Source of the DNA: an uncultured Chloroflexota bacterium
GTDB taxonomy: Bacteria > Chloroflexota > UBA11872 > UBA12225
DNA length: 64,000 nucleotides
Assembly (NCBI GenBank): GCA_902805635.1
Contig: CADCTC010000018.1
Location: forward strand, 1-64,000
Direction of reading: 5' to 3'
The notes beneath the pieces are model-generated. The model searched no databases and was not told where the DNA came from. It was given only the letters and a program-made list of their open reading frames with translations. The translations under genes were made by a program, and so were the position numbers. This document shows, in pieces, positions 9,834-19,142 of this stretch. Numbering within the stretch: position 1 is the first letter of the stretch; the number at the start of each line of letters is the position of its first letter.

Positions 9834-9947
9834 ATGTACGACGCCGACTTCACCGACCTGCGCTTTGTCCTGCTGGTGGTGGCTGCCTTCATCATGGGCA
9901 TCGCCGGCTCGCTCTCCCAGCTCAACCAGATCCTGCCGCTCGGCTAA
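9834..9947 (+). CDS. Putative 37-aa single-TM microprotein (MYDADFTDLRFVLLVVAAFIMGIAGSLSQLNQILPLG)
   Basis: ATG 9834 to TAA 9945-9947; hydrophobic core; below the ORF-track length cutoff. Confidence 0.4.
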   Translation: MYDADFTDLRFVLLVVAAFIMGIAGSLSQLNQILPLG

Positions 9948-10312
9948 TCCGCACTCCGCCCTCCGGCGGGGCACGGGATAGTGGCTGCACCGTACTGCCC
10001 GATCCCCGGCAGAGTCCGCAGCGCGGCCTCTGCCTCGGGGAGCCGTCTGTCGTGCTTGTGCATGACGGTGAGTGCCAGCCGCATCAGCCGCTCGGTGCGC
10101 GCCGGCAGCCCTAGCGGCCCCACGAGTGCCCGCACGTGGGCCGGGTCGGCTGCGGCAAGGGCCTCAACCTTCGGGCAGCGCTGCAGAAAGCGCTCGTACA
10201 CCGGCGCCGCACTGGCAACCGAGGCGTGCTGGAGTATCACCACTGCCACCGCGATCTCGTAGGGCGGCTTGCCCCAGCGCCAGGGCAGCCAGGGCAACTG
10301 TCGCTCGTGCAT
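9944..10312 (-). pseudogene. Truncated MutY/HhH-GPD-like DNA glycosylase remnant
   Basis: PPYEIAVAVVILQHASV...VYERFLQRCPKVEALAAAD...LRTLPGIGQYGAAT resembles the MutY N-terminus and HhH, but ends before the catalytic Asp and FeS region; the Glu-containing EVMLQQT motif is degraded. Confidence 0.65.
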
Positions 10313-10548
10313 GCGGAATCAGTCGAGCAGCCGGGGAGCAAACTCGCGGACTTTGGCCGAGCGGCTCTGCGCTTGTCGCACCGTCGTTGATGGCGGTATC
10401 ACCTGTGAGTCGCTCACCTCGTGGACTCGGGAGTATCACCGGGCTAGTGCCGGTCCAGTTCTGTCGAGAGGCGGCTAAACTTTCAGACCCCCAACGTTTC
10501 GCACGTGCCACACGTCCCGTCTGCGTTCCGAAGGTCTGTCTCGTCTCG

Positions 10549-11457
10549 ATGCTCCGCTCTCTTCCCAGGTTTCTTCCCCGACCTATCGGGCTGGCGCTCG
10601 CGCCTCTCTCGACAGCGCCTGTGCATCCGGTTGCCTTAGCGCATCCGCAAATGTCGGCCGGGCGCTCCACGCGCCTGGCGGCGGTGGTGCAGTCGGCGCG
10701 CACGCGGCGCGCGGTGATTCGCGCGGGCGTTGCTGCGTTCGTGCCGCTGGTGGCCGGTGGGTTGGGCTCGTGGGCCGATGCACTGGGCCCGCTGGCGTTG
10801 GTGGTTGCGCCGCTGCGGCGGCCGGCGCCGGCCGCGCTGGAGCGCACGCCGCTGGACGCGCAGAACGGACCGCTCACCTACGTGGCAGTTGGCGCCTCAG
10901 ACACGGTGGGTTTTGGTATCGCGGATAGGGCGCGGCGTGGGTGGGTGCCGCTGCTCAACAATAAGCTGCCGCAGCCGTCGCGGCTGATCAACCTGGGGTG
11001 GGGCGGCAGCACGCTGCGCCAAGCGCTGGCTCAACAGCTGCCGCGGGCGATCGAGGCGCAGCCGGACCTGGTCACCATCTGGCTGGCGGTGAACGACGTG
11101 CTGGGGGGCGTGGGGCTGAGCGAGTACCGCGCGGACCTGGACTACCTGCTGGGCGAGCTGCGGACGAAGACGCGGGCGGTGGTGGCGGTGGGTAACGTGC
11201 CTTACCCGGCGGACTTCCTGGACCCGTGGGGCGTGCCGGAGATCGTGCGGCGCACCGTGGCCGGCAGCTGGAACCGTGCCATCGCGGGCGCCGCGCACAA
11301 GCACGGCGCGGTCCTGGTGGACCTCTACCGCGGCTGGCGCGTGGCCGAGCACCCGGAGTACATTGGGCCGGACGGGCTGCACCCCAGCGAGGCCGGCTAC
11401 GCGTCGCTGGCGGAAACGTTCCTGGCGACGCTGCGCGCGCAGCGCGTAATTGGCTGA
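10549..11457 (+). CDS. SGNH/GDSL-family hydrolase
   Basis: YVAVGASDTVGFGI (block I), INLGWGGSTLRQ, TIWLAVNDVLGG, GPDGLHPSEAGY (Asp-x-x-His). Confidence 0.85.
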   Translation: MLRSLPRFLPRPIGLALAPLSTAPVHPVALAHPQMSAGRSTRLAAVVQSARTRRAVIRAGVAAFVPLVAGGLGSWADALGPLALVVAPLRRPAPAALERTPLDAQNGPLTYVAVGASDTVGFGIADRARRGWVPLLNNKLPQPSRLINLGWGGSTLRQALAQQLPRAIEAQPDLVTIWLAVNDVLGGVGLSEYRADLDYLLGELRTKTRAVVAVGNVPYPADFLDPWGVPEIVRRTVAGSWNRAIAGAAHKHGAVLVDLYRGWRVAEHPEYIGPDGLHPSEAGYASLAETFLATLRAQRVIG

Positions 11458-11593
11458 GTCAGCCGATCAGAGAAAGAGGCGTGCGGGGAGGCGAAGGGTC
11501 ACGTGAGTTGGCTGGTGCTCCCGTCTGATCGGGAGTGGTCCATGTGCTGAGGTGGTGAGACTGAAGCTGACGACCGGGGATGTTGACGCGACC

Positions 11594-12598
11594 ATGAAGA
11601 TTCTGATCCTTGGAGGGACCCGCTTCCTGGGGCGGCACCTCGTCGACGCAGCGAAGGCGAGTGGCCACCAACTGGCGCTGTTCAACAGAGGGTGGAGCAA
11701 CCCTGACCTCTTTCCAGATGTGGAGCAGCTGCGCGGCGACCGTGACGGCGATTTGGAGGCGCTACGGGGTAGGCGCTGGGATGCAGTAATCGACACGTCT
11801 GGCTATGTGCCACGTAGTGTCGGAGCATCGGCTCGCCTGCTCGCAGACGCGTGCGAGCGCTATGTATTTGTCTCAACCATCTCGGTGTACGCAGACCCCT
11901 CCCGGTGGCCTATCACGGAAGACCACGCTGTGGGACGGCTGGACGATCCGCAGGTGGAGGAGATCACCGGCGCCACATACGGTCCGCTCAAGGTGCTGTG
12001 CGAGCGCGAGGTGGAAGGCGCGCTTCCCGGGCGCGGGCTGATCGTCCGGCCGGGGCTGATCGTGGGGCCGCATGACCCGACCGGTCGCTTCACGTATTGG
12101 CCGCGGCGCGTGGCGCAGGGTGGTGAGCTGCTGGCGCCGGGCCATCCGGGAGAGCTGGTGCAGGTTATCGATGCGCGCGACCTGGCGGCGTGGACGGTGC
12201 GCTGCGTGGAAGAAGGAACTGCCGGCACCTTCAACGCCACCGGCCTGGCCGCGCCGCTCACTATCGGCGAAGTGCTCCAGACCAGCAGGGCCGTCAGTGG
12301 CAGCGATGCGTGCTTCACCTGGGTAGACGAAGCGTTCCTGCTCGAGCGCGGTGTGCGTTACTGGCAAGACCTGCCGGCGCTGGTGCCGGAGAGCGATGCG
12401 TCGCTGGCTGGCATGGTGCATATCGACTGCACGCGTGCCATTGCGGCTGGCCTGACGTTCCGGCCGCTGGAGGACACCATCCGCGACACTCTGGCGTGGG
12501 ACGCCACGCTGCCTGCAGGTGTACCCGTGCAGGCAGTGCAGGCAGGGCTGACCCTGGATCGTGAAGCCGAGCTGCTGGCGGCCTGGCACGAGCGGTGA
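11594..12598 (+). CDS. NAD-dependent epimerase/dehydratase family protein
   Basis: MKILILGGTRFLGRHLV Rossmann motif; extended-SDR body. Confidence 0.85.
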   Translation: MKILILGGTRFLGRHLVDAAKASGHQLALFNRGWSNPDLFPDVEQLRGDRDGDLEALRGRRWDAVIDTSGYVPRSVGASARLLADACERYVFVSTISVYADPSRWPITEDHAVGRLDDPQVEEITGATYGPLKVLCEREVEGALPGRGLIVRPGLIVGPHDPTGRFTYWPRRVAQGGELLAPGHPGELVQVIDARDLAAWTVRCVEEGTAGTFNATGLAAPLTIGEVLQTSRAVSGSDACFTWVDEAFLLERGVRYWQDLPALVPESDASLAGMVHIDCTRAIAAGLTFRPLEDTIRDTLAWDATLPAGVPVQAVQAGLTLDREAELLAAWHER

Positions 12599-12640
12599 CG
12601 GTCTTGGCCTCCCTGCTGGTGCGGCCCGGATCCAGCCTGC

Positions 12641-13729
12641 TCAGGTCAGCGGATGGCCATTCACCGAGCGGTAGTAGGCATCGTCCGGGGTGATGGCCCC
12701 GCGGCGTACGGGCTGTCCCGTAGACGACGACTTGTAGAGGGCGCTGCAGAACTCCAGTGTGCGGCGCACCTCATCACCGCTAGCCAGCGGGCGCCGACCT
12801 TGCTCCATGGCGTCGATCAGCTCAGCCAGCTGCGCACCATGGGAGGCCGCCGGTGCATCGGGTAGTGCCATCCGGGGGGCGACGGTATCGCCGGGCACTG
12901 TGGTGGAAGGCGCCGCCTGCGCAGGCGGCGTTATCTGCCAGTCTGGAGTGGTGTTGCGGTAGAGGTAGACCGCCTCAACGGTGGCGTGCTGGAAGTCCAG
13001 GCGCAGCCGTGTCTCCTGGCGCGGCGAGACCGCGCTGTTCACCACGGTGGTGAGCGCGCCGGAGGCGTGGTGTACCACGGCGACCGACACGTCTTCCGCC
13101 TCCATTCGGTGGTCCAGCGTGGCGGCACTGGCGAAGACCTGCGCCCAGTCGGGCCAGAGCCAGAGGAACAGGTCCATGGTGTGAATGCCAAGCTGCATGG
13201 TGGGACCGCCGAACGCTTCCTGCCAGCGGCCATGCCAGGCCACGTCGTAATACGCCTGCGTGCGATGCCACGTCGTGGCGCAGTGGCCCACCAGCGGCCG
13301 GCCCAGCTCACCCGCCTCGATGAGCTGCTTCACGTGGCGCGCGGCGCCGCTGAAGCGGTTCTGCACCACGCTGGAGCAGACGGCGCCGCTGCGGCGCGCG
13401 GCCGCGTCAATCTGGTCAAGGTCGGCCAGCGAGCCACACAGCGGCTTTTCGCACAGTACCCAGGCGCCTACTTCCAGGCAGCGGACGGTCAAGCGAGTGT
13501 GCGAGGCAGGTGGCGTGCAGATCAGCACCAGGTCCGGTCGCTCTGCGGCGAGCAGCGTGTCCAGGTCGTCGTAGGCGCGTGGAATGCCGTGCTGCGCACA
13601 GAACGTCTCACAGCGCGCGCGATCCAGGTCTAGCGCCGCCACCAGCTCCACCCGGCCGGTGCACTCCGCCACCGCCGCCACGTGCTGCCGGGCAATGCTC
13701 CCCGTCCCTACCAGGACCGCGCGGTTCAT
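12641..13729 (-). CDS. Gfo/Idh/MocA family oxidoreductase
   Basis: VLVGTGSIARQHVAAV, CEKPLCGSLADLDQI, GIHTMDLFLWL. Confidence 0.88.
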   Translation of the reverse strand: MNRAVLVGTGSIARQHVAAVAECTGRVELVAALDLDRARCETFCAQHGIPRAYDDLDTLLAAERPDLVLICTPPASHTRLTVRCLEVGAWVLCEKPLCGSLADLDQIDAAARRSGAVCSSVVQNRFSGAARHVKQLIEAGELGRPLVGHCATTWHRTQAYYDVAWHGRWQEAFGGPTMQLGIHTMDLFLWLWPDWAQVFASAATLDHRMEAEDVSVAVVHHASGALTTVVNSAVSPRQETRLRLDFQHATVEAVYLYRNTTPDWQITPPAQAAPSTTVPGDTVAPRMALPDAPAASHGAQLAELIDAMEQGRRPLASGDEVRRTLEFCSALYKSSSTGQPVRRGAITPDDAYYRSVNGHPLT

Positions 13730-13771
13730 CGCGCGTGAGCATACCGCCCCGTCAACCGCTCAGTGGGCCGC

Positions 13772-14248
13772 TCAGTGAGTGGCGCTGATGTAGCGGGCGT
13801 GTGCGGGCGGCTGCCCGCGCTGCCGGATCGCCACGCCCAACACCATGGTGATGAGCCCCGCGCCCAGCATCATGAGCGGCGTGTCGGGCTGCTCTGCATC
13901 GCCAAGTAGCGGCCGTATCTGTATGCCAGCTACTTCCACAGCGGAGCTCCGAGCCTGTGCCTGCACCTGCGCGGGCGCATCGGCCTGTTGCGTGCGGGAC
14001 TCAGCGGCAGTGCCCACGGCTTTGACGGCGGGCGCTGCTGGTGCAGCCAACGAAGCCACCGCAAGCGGTGACGATGGCGCGGCTTCTGTCATGGCGCGTC
14101 CCTGCCAGCCGGCTACGGGAGGCGGGTCGCCTACTCCGCTCCCCAGCGCCAGGATCAACGCCAGCAGCAATCCGCCTACCGGAAGCAGCAGGCCGGCAAG
14201 GTAGGCCCACAGTTCGCCCAGCAGACCACCACGACGTTGACCTGTCAT
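13772..14248 (-). CDS. Hypothetical membrane protein, N- and C-terminal TM segments with Ala/Pro-rich linker
   Basis: MTGQRRGGLLGELWAYLAGLLLPVGGLLLALILALG ... LMMLGAGLITMVLGVAIRQRG. Confidence 0.6.
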   Translation of the reverse strand: MTGQRRGGLLGELWAYLAGLLLPVGGLLLALILALGSGVGDPPPVAGWQGRAMTEAAPSSPLAVASLAAPAAPAVKAVGTAAESRTQQADAPAQVQAQARSSAVEVAGIQIRPLLGDAEQPDTPLMMLGAGLITMVLGVAIRQRGQPPAHARYISATH

Positions 14249-14397
14249 CGCTCGCTCGCTCCCGGGCATGCTCGTCGCCCATGATGTAAAGCAGGCGGCG
14301 TGCCAGCGCACGCCCGGGCACGTGTGTCTGGTCGTGCGAGTGCGGCGGCCAGAGGGAGAAGCACGAGCACAGCCAAGCGAGGTGGTGTCAGGCAGTA

Positions 14398-15444
14398 CTA
14401 ACCGCCAAAGGCGTTCCGCAGGGCGACGAGCTGCCCGACGGCGAAGCCCCAACCGGCGTGGTGGTCCAGCGTATCGTCGACGATGCCGGGGGTATGGTCT
14501 GGCTCGACCATGCCGTCGTAGCCGCTCTCGAAGAACGCGCGCATGCACGCCGCCATGTCAGTATCGCCGTCGTCATGGAAGGTTTCCACGTAGCGCGTGT
14601 ACGGCTCCAGCACCCGCACGTTGCGGAAGTGGACCATGCCGATCCGGCCGCGCCGTCCGAAGGCGCGGATCACATCTGGCGCCGACTCGCCCATCTCGGT
14701 GAGCACGCCGGTATCCAGGAAGAGCGTGTTAGCCGGGCTGTCGACGATCGTGACCAGGCGCTCAAGGTCGGCCAATGTGCGGACCGGCTGGGCGACGCCG
14801 CGGAAGACCGGCACCGGAGGGTCACAGGGATGCTGCGCCAGCCGCACTCCGGCGTCTTCCGCGGCGGGGACGACTGCCTTGAGGAAGTACTCCAGGCGAT
14901 CCCACATCTCCTCACGCGTGTGCGTGCCCACGGCAGGGATGGGTGGCAGGTCGGCGATGCGCGTATTGTCAAAGGCGCGGTAGGCCGCGCCACCGCGCCC
15001 TTCCACCAGGTAGTAGCCGGCGGAGGCCCGCAGAGCGGTGAAGTTGTACGTCAGTGTGCGCAGACCGGCGGCGCCCACCACCTGGATGCAGCGCCGGACA
15101 GTGGCCAGGTCGTCATCGCGGCCGTGCTGGCCCATCACGATACGGCCCGAGAGGGGGAGCGAAATGGTGGTTGGCTCCAGGGCGAAGGCACGCACGCGGT
15201 CGCAGATGCGGCGCTGCTCTTCCCGGTCGTATGCCGGCGCTTGCGGTCCGTGCGGGCGCTCTTGCGCCGGTGGAACCAGTGGCCGGCTGGAGCGTGGGGT
15301 GTCAACGTAGCGCGAGGGCACCCCCACCTCTTCCACGCCAATCTGGCGGTAGAAGCGCAGCGAGCTTTCCGACAAGTCGGCTATCTGCTTGCCAATCTTG
15401 ACCTGGTAGGTCCGTGTCGAGGACGCCTGGATCGTGGTGGACAT
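14398..15444 (-). CDS. Mannonate dehydratase-like (UxuA family) protein, third paralog
   Basis: VRLAQHPCDPPVPVFRG, GMVHFRNVRV, FHDDGDTDMAACMRAFFESGYDGMVEPDHTPG. Confidence 0.8.
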   Translation of the reverse strand: MSTTIQASSTRTYQVKIGKQIADLSESSLRFYRQIGVEEVGVPSRYVDTPRSSRPLVPPAQERPHGPQAPAYDREEQRRICDRVRAFALEPTTISLPLSGRIVMGQHGRDDDLATVRRCIQVVGAAGLRTLTYNFTALRASAGYYLVEGRGGAAYRAFDNTRIADLPPIPAVGTHTREEMWDRLEYFLKAVVPAAEDAGVRLAQHPCDPPVPVFRGVAQPVRTLADLERLVTIVDSPANTLFLDTGVLTEMGESAPDVIRAFGRRGRIGMVHFRNVRVLEPYTRYVETFHDDGDTDMAACMRAFFESGYDGMVEPDHTPGIVDDTLDHHAGWGFAVGQLVALRNAFGG

Positions 15445-15457
15445 GGGACGGTGGACC

Positions 15458-16156
15458 TCAACCTGGCCTTTGGCCTGTCCCTCTCCTGTGGGAGAGGGAC
15501 ACATTGCCCGGGCCGCTGCCCGGCCGCGGCGTCGGGAATATACTGGTGGCGTTCTGCTGGAAACGCGGGCGCAGGCGTGCCCAGGTCTGGTCCAGCGCCT
15601 CAGGGAGGACCTTGGTTTCGCTAAGCACCGGCATGAAGTTGGTGTCGCCGTTCCAGCGTGGCACGACGTGCACGTGCAGGTGGTCGGGCAGACCGGCGCC
15701 CGCGGGGCGTCCCAGGTTGAGGCCGACGTTGAAGGCGTCTGGCTGGTATTCGTCCCTCAGCGCGGCGACAGCGCGCTGCGTTAGGTCGAACACTTCGTGG
15801 CCCGTCTCGGACGGCAGTTGCGTCAAATCTCCGCCGTGGGCGTAAGGCGCCACCATCAAGTGGCCGCTGTTGTACGGGTACAGGTTGAGCAGCACCAGCG
15901 CGTGCTCGCCGCGCTGGAGCACCAGCTGCTCTGCGTCTTGCTCCGGCGCGGCTGCGATAGCGCACAGGAAGCACGCCTGTTGGTCTCGTTGTTCGGGGTG
16001 CGGCGGCGGCTGGTCTAGCTTTGCCGGGGTGTCCACCTTGCGCGAGGGCCGCTCGCGCCGAGCCTTTGGCGCGGAGTGACTCTGCCGCGAGGACTGCGCC
16101 GATTCGGCAGTGCCGGCGACGTAGCCCATGCGCCAGGGGGTCCAGAGGCGCTGCAT
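15458..16156 (-). CDS. HIT-domain protein (Ap4A hydrolase/phosphorylase-like)
   Basis: MQRLWTPWRMGYV start; CFLC; NLYPYNSGHLMVAP; HIT motif HLHVHVVPRW. Confidence 0.88.
   Translation of the reverse strand: MQRLWTPWRMGYVAGTAESAQSSRQSHSAPKARRERPSRKVDTPAKLDQPPPHPEQRDQQACFLCAIAAAPEQDAEQLVLQRGEHALVLLNLYPYNSGHLMVAPYAHGGDLTQLPSETGHEVFDLTQRAVAALRDEYQPDAFNVGLNLGRPAGAGLPDHLHVHVVPRWNGDTNFMPVLSETKVLPEALDQTWARLRPRFQQNATSIFPTPRPGSGPGNVSLSHRRGTGQRPG
15476..15501. repeat. Perfect 11-bp inverted repeat with 4-nt loop (TGTCCCTCTCC-TGTG-GGAGAGGGACA)
   Basis: Direct read; lies in the 3' end of the HIT-protein ORF. Confidence 0.85.
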
Positions 16157-16265
16157 CGGCGGAGTGTACTGCGCGCGAACGGTAGCTGGCTGACCCGGCC
16201 GGTATGATGGGAGTGGGGCTCCGGCAGCGCACGGCAGCGCACAACGCAGGAGAGCGAGGTCCAAC

Positions 16266-17495
16266 GTGATCAGGCACAGCGCGGCGCGTGAGGCGCCCCA
16301 GGTACCGCGGCGCTTGGCAGCACACGCAGCGTTGCGCCTGGCTATGTCGCTTGCGGCCGGCGCCCTGCTGGCGGCCTGCAGCTTGTCCAACCAGGCGCAC
16401 CCGGCGGCGCAGCCGCCGGCGGGCACGGGCGCCGGAGCGGGAGTGCGCCCGGCCGATGTGGCGGTGCAGCCCACGGTAGTCGTACCGGCGCCCGCGACGG
16501 CGGCGGCACCTACCGTCACGGTCGCGCCGCTACCCACTGCACTTCCCACCGTCGCGCCCACACCCACCGCGCAGCCGCCGCACCCGCTCTCCATCGCGGC
16601 GGCGCGCTCGCGAGACTACCCCGGCAGCGACATGATGGTGGAGCAGACGCTGGCTCCGGGCGCCAACTACGATCGGTTCATCGTGTCGTATCGCACCGAT
16701 GGGCTGAAGAACTTCGCGCTGCTGACCATCCCACGCGGAGCGAAACCGCCGACTGGGTGGCCGGTGATCGTGTTCAACCACGGCTTCATCGCGCCGGCAC
16801 AGTACCGCACCACCGAGCGCTACATCGCCTACACCGACGCCTTCTCGCGCAATGGGTACATGCTGCTGCGCCCGGACTACCGCGGCCACGGGTCGTCGGA
16901 GGGTCAGGCGCGCGGCGGGTACGGGAACGACGACTACGTCACCGACGTGCTCAATGGCTTCAACTCGGTGCGCCGCCACCCGGATGCCGATCCCAACCGG
17001 ATGGCGATGTGGGGCCACTCGATGGGCGGCTACATCACGCTGCGCTCCATGGTCATCTCGCCGGAGGTCAAGGCGGGCGTGATCTGGGGTGGCGTGGTGG
17101 GATCGTACCCGGACTTGCTCTTCAACTGGGGCAACCGTAACCCGCTGGCCGCGCTCACCGCGACGCCGACGACCACCCAACCGGGCCCCTGGCGAACGCA
17201 GCTGCTGCGCTACTACGGCACGCCGGAGCAGAATCCCGGTTTCTGGGCGTCCATCTCCGCGAACACCTACCTACGAGATCTGTCCGGCCCGGTGCAGCTG
17301 CACCACGGCACGGTTGACACAAGCGTGCCGGTGCAGATGTCCATCAACCTGGATCGCCAGATCCGCGAGGTGGGGGGCCACGTGGAGCTCTTCACGTATG
17401 CAGGGGATGATCACGACGTCTCGCGCAACCTCTCCGTGGCGCTCAACCGCTCAGTCGCCTTCTTCGATGCGCACGTGAAGAACCGTTCTACCTAA
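16266..17495 (+). CDS. Alpha/beta hydrolase lipoprotein (dienelactone hydrolase/prolyl-oligopeptidase-like)
   Basis: Lipobox LAAC; VFNHGFIAP, nucleophile elbow GHSMGGY, YAGDDHDVSRN catalytic His region; GTG start. Confidence 0.85.
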   Translation: MIRHSAAREAPQVPRRLAAHAALRLAMSLAAGALLAACSLSNQAHPAAQPPAGTGAGAGVRPADVAVQPTVVVPAPATAAAPTVTVAPLPTALPTVAPTPTAQPPHPLSIAAARSRDYPGSDMMVEQTLAPGANYDRFIVSYRTDGLKNFALLTIPRGAKPPTGWPVIVFNHGFIAPAQYRTTERYIAYTDAFSRNGYMLLRPDYRGHGSSEGQARGGYGNDDYVTDVLNGFNSVRRHPDADPNRMAMWGHSMGGYITLRSMVISPEVKAGVIWGGVVGSYPDLLFNWGNRNPLAALTATPTTTQPGPWRTQLLRYYGTPEQNPGFWASISANTYLRDLSGPVQLHHGTVDTSVPVQMSINLDRQIREVGGHVELFTYAGDDHDVSRNLSVALNRSVAFFDAHVKNRST

Positions 17496-17668
17496 CCCCC
17501 GGCCCCGCACCTCCACCCCCTGACGCCCTGCGGTCACCTAAAGGGAAGGGGAGGTTCGCAGGCGTTGCTGCCCGGAATAAACGGCGAGTGGGTGCCTCAA
17601 TCCACCATACTCACGACTCGCGGACACAGCGGCCGAGACGGCCGCGTGAGAGTGAGGAGGAACAAAAA

Positions 17669-18721
17669 ATGGCGGTACGATTGGGTTTCGTGGGAGCGGG
17701 CGGGCGGACGGTGCGCGAGTTACTGGACCTGGTCCAGGTTCCGGATGCGGAGATCGCGGCGATGTGCGACATCGACGAGGCGCGCTGCCAGCAGGCGATC
17801 GAACGGGTGCAGAGCCGCACTGCCCAGACGGGGGACGCGGATGCGATGGAGCGGGCCGGCGCACTCAACCCGGCAACCTACAGAGACGTGCGCCGGCTGC
17901 TGGATGGAACTGACGTGGACGCCGTGTACGTCAGCCTGCCGCCGTTCGCGCACGGCGAGATCGAGCACGCCGTCCTGGACGCCAAAAAGCACCTGTTCGT
18001 CGAGAAGCCGGTGGCGATCGACATGGTGACCGCGCGCGAGATCGCCGCGCACGCGCGCGAGGCCGGGGTGATCACCGCGGTGGGCTACCAGTCGCGCTAC
18101 TCCTCGGCGGTGCAGGCGGCGCGCAAGACGCTGGAGGGCGTGCCGATTGGTCTGGCGATCGCCATCCGCATGGGGGGGCTGCCGGGGACGGCATGGTGGC
18201 GTGTGCAGGACCGTTCGGGCGGCATGCTCGTGGAGCAGCACACGCACGGCGTGGACCTAATGCGCTACCTGGTCGGCGAGGTCGAGTCGGTCTTTGCCTA
18301 CGGCAACACGCAGCTGCTGACCGACGTGCCTGACCTGGACATCTTCGACGTGAACTCGGTGGCGGTGCGCTTCGCGGGGGGCGCGGTGGGCTCCATCGTC
18401 AACACGTGCGCGCTGCAGCCGGGGCAGGGCTCGCCGGCCAACGTGGCCGGCTCGGTGCACATCGTGGCGAAGAACATGACGCTGATGGCGGGCGCCGGCT
18501 CGCTGACGGTGATGCGCCCGGAGCGCCAGCAGGAAGAGGTCAGGGCAGAGGGCGACCCGAACCTAGAGATGAACCGTGTGTTCGTGCAGGCCATCCAGAG
18601 CGGCGACCGCAGCGGCATCCTCTCCGACTACGACGACGGCATGCGCACGTTCGAGCTGACCTACGCCTGCCAGCTGTCCGCCGAACGCGGGCAGCCGGTG
18701 ACGCTGGGGCAGGGGTACTGA
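17669..18721 (+). CDS. Gfo/Idh/MocA family oxidoreductase
   Basis: MAVRLGFVGAGGRTVREL; FVEKPVAIDMVTA; EQHTHGVDLMRYLVGEV. Confidence 0.9.
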   Translation: MAVRLGFVGAGGRTVRELLDLVQVPDAEIAAMCDIDEARCQQAIERVQSRTAQTGDADAMERAGALNPATYRDVRRLLDGTDVDAVYVSLPPFAHGEIEHAVLDAKKHLFVEKPVAIDMVTAREIAAHAREAGVITAVGYQSRYSSAVQAARKTLEGVPIGLAIAIRMGGLPGTAWWRVQDRSGGMLVEQHTHGVDLMRYLVGEVESVFAYGNTQLLTDVPDLDIFDVNSVAVRFAGGAVGSIVNTCALQPGQGSPANVAGSVHIVAKNMTLMAGAGSLTVMRPERQQEEVRAEGDPNLEMNRVFVQAIQSGDRSGILSDYDDGMRTFELTYACQLSAERGQPVTLGQGY

Positions 18722-18804
18722 GCCGCTGGCGAGCACATCCGAACAGCGAAGGCCCTGTGGGCCTCCTTTCTTGGCCTGATAGTCGTTACCCCGGGCGGCT
18801 CTTA

Positions 18805-18844
18805 TTGTGTCCCAATGTGTCCTTTTGTGTCCCTGCCCACACGG
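18805..18844. repeat. Three tandem TGTGTCC motifs with exact 10-bp period, followed by CACACGG
   Basis: TTGTGTCCCAATGTGTCCTTTTGTGTCCCTGCCCACACGG; motifs start at 18806, 18816, 18826. Confidence 0.75.
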
Positions 18845-19142
18845 TGGAAGGTACAAAGGCACTGTAGTCCCTCTGCGGCTGTGGAGGTGCGGAGGGCGCC
18901 GGCTGCTGTACCGCCGGCTGACATAGCGCGACCTCTCCCGTAGATATAGAGCGGCAGAGCCGGGCAGATTTTCGGGGCAGTTTGGTCTCACCGTGGGCGT
19001 TCCGTAGCTGGCCAGCGGGTCGCGTCGTCCTCCGCCGGTCTTGCGCCAAGCGCGGGCGGACGATGGCATGGGGCGTCTACGATAGGGCGGCATGATCGAG
19101 AGCGAGAGTGGCGACGGCTAAGGCGCTGCGGGCGCGGTATAT

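Noticed and set aside
11518-11535. CTCCCG-TCTGAT-CGGGAG hairpin downstream of the SGNH hydrolase gene
   Set aside because: Only a 6-bp stem without a T tract; too weak to call as a terminator.
14458-15624. 388-aa plus-strand ORF
   Set aside because: Antisense to the third UxuA-like gene and the HIT gene.
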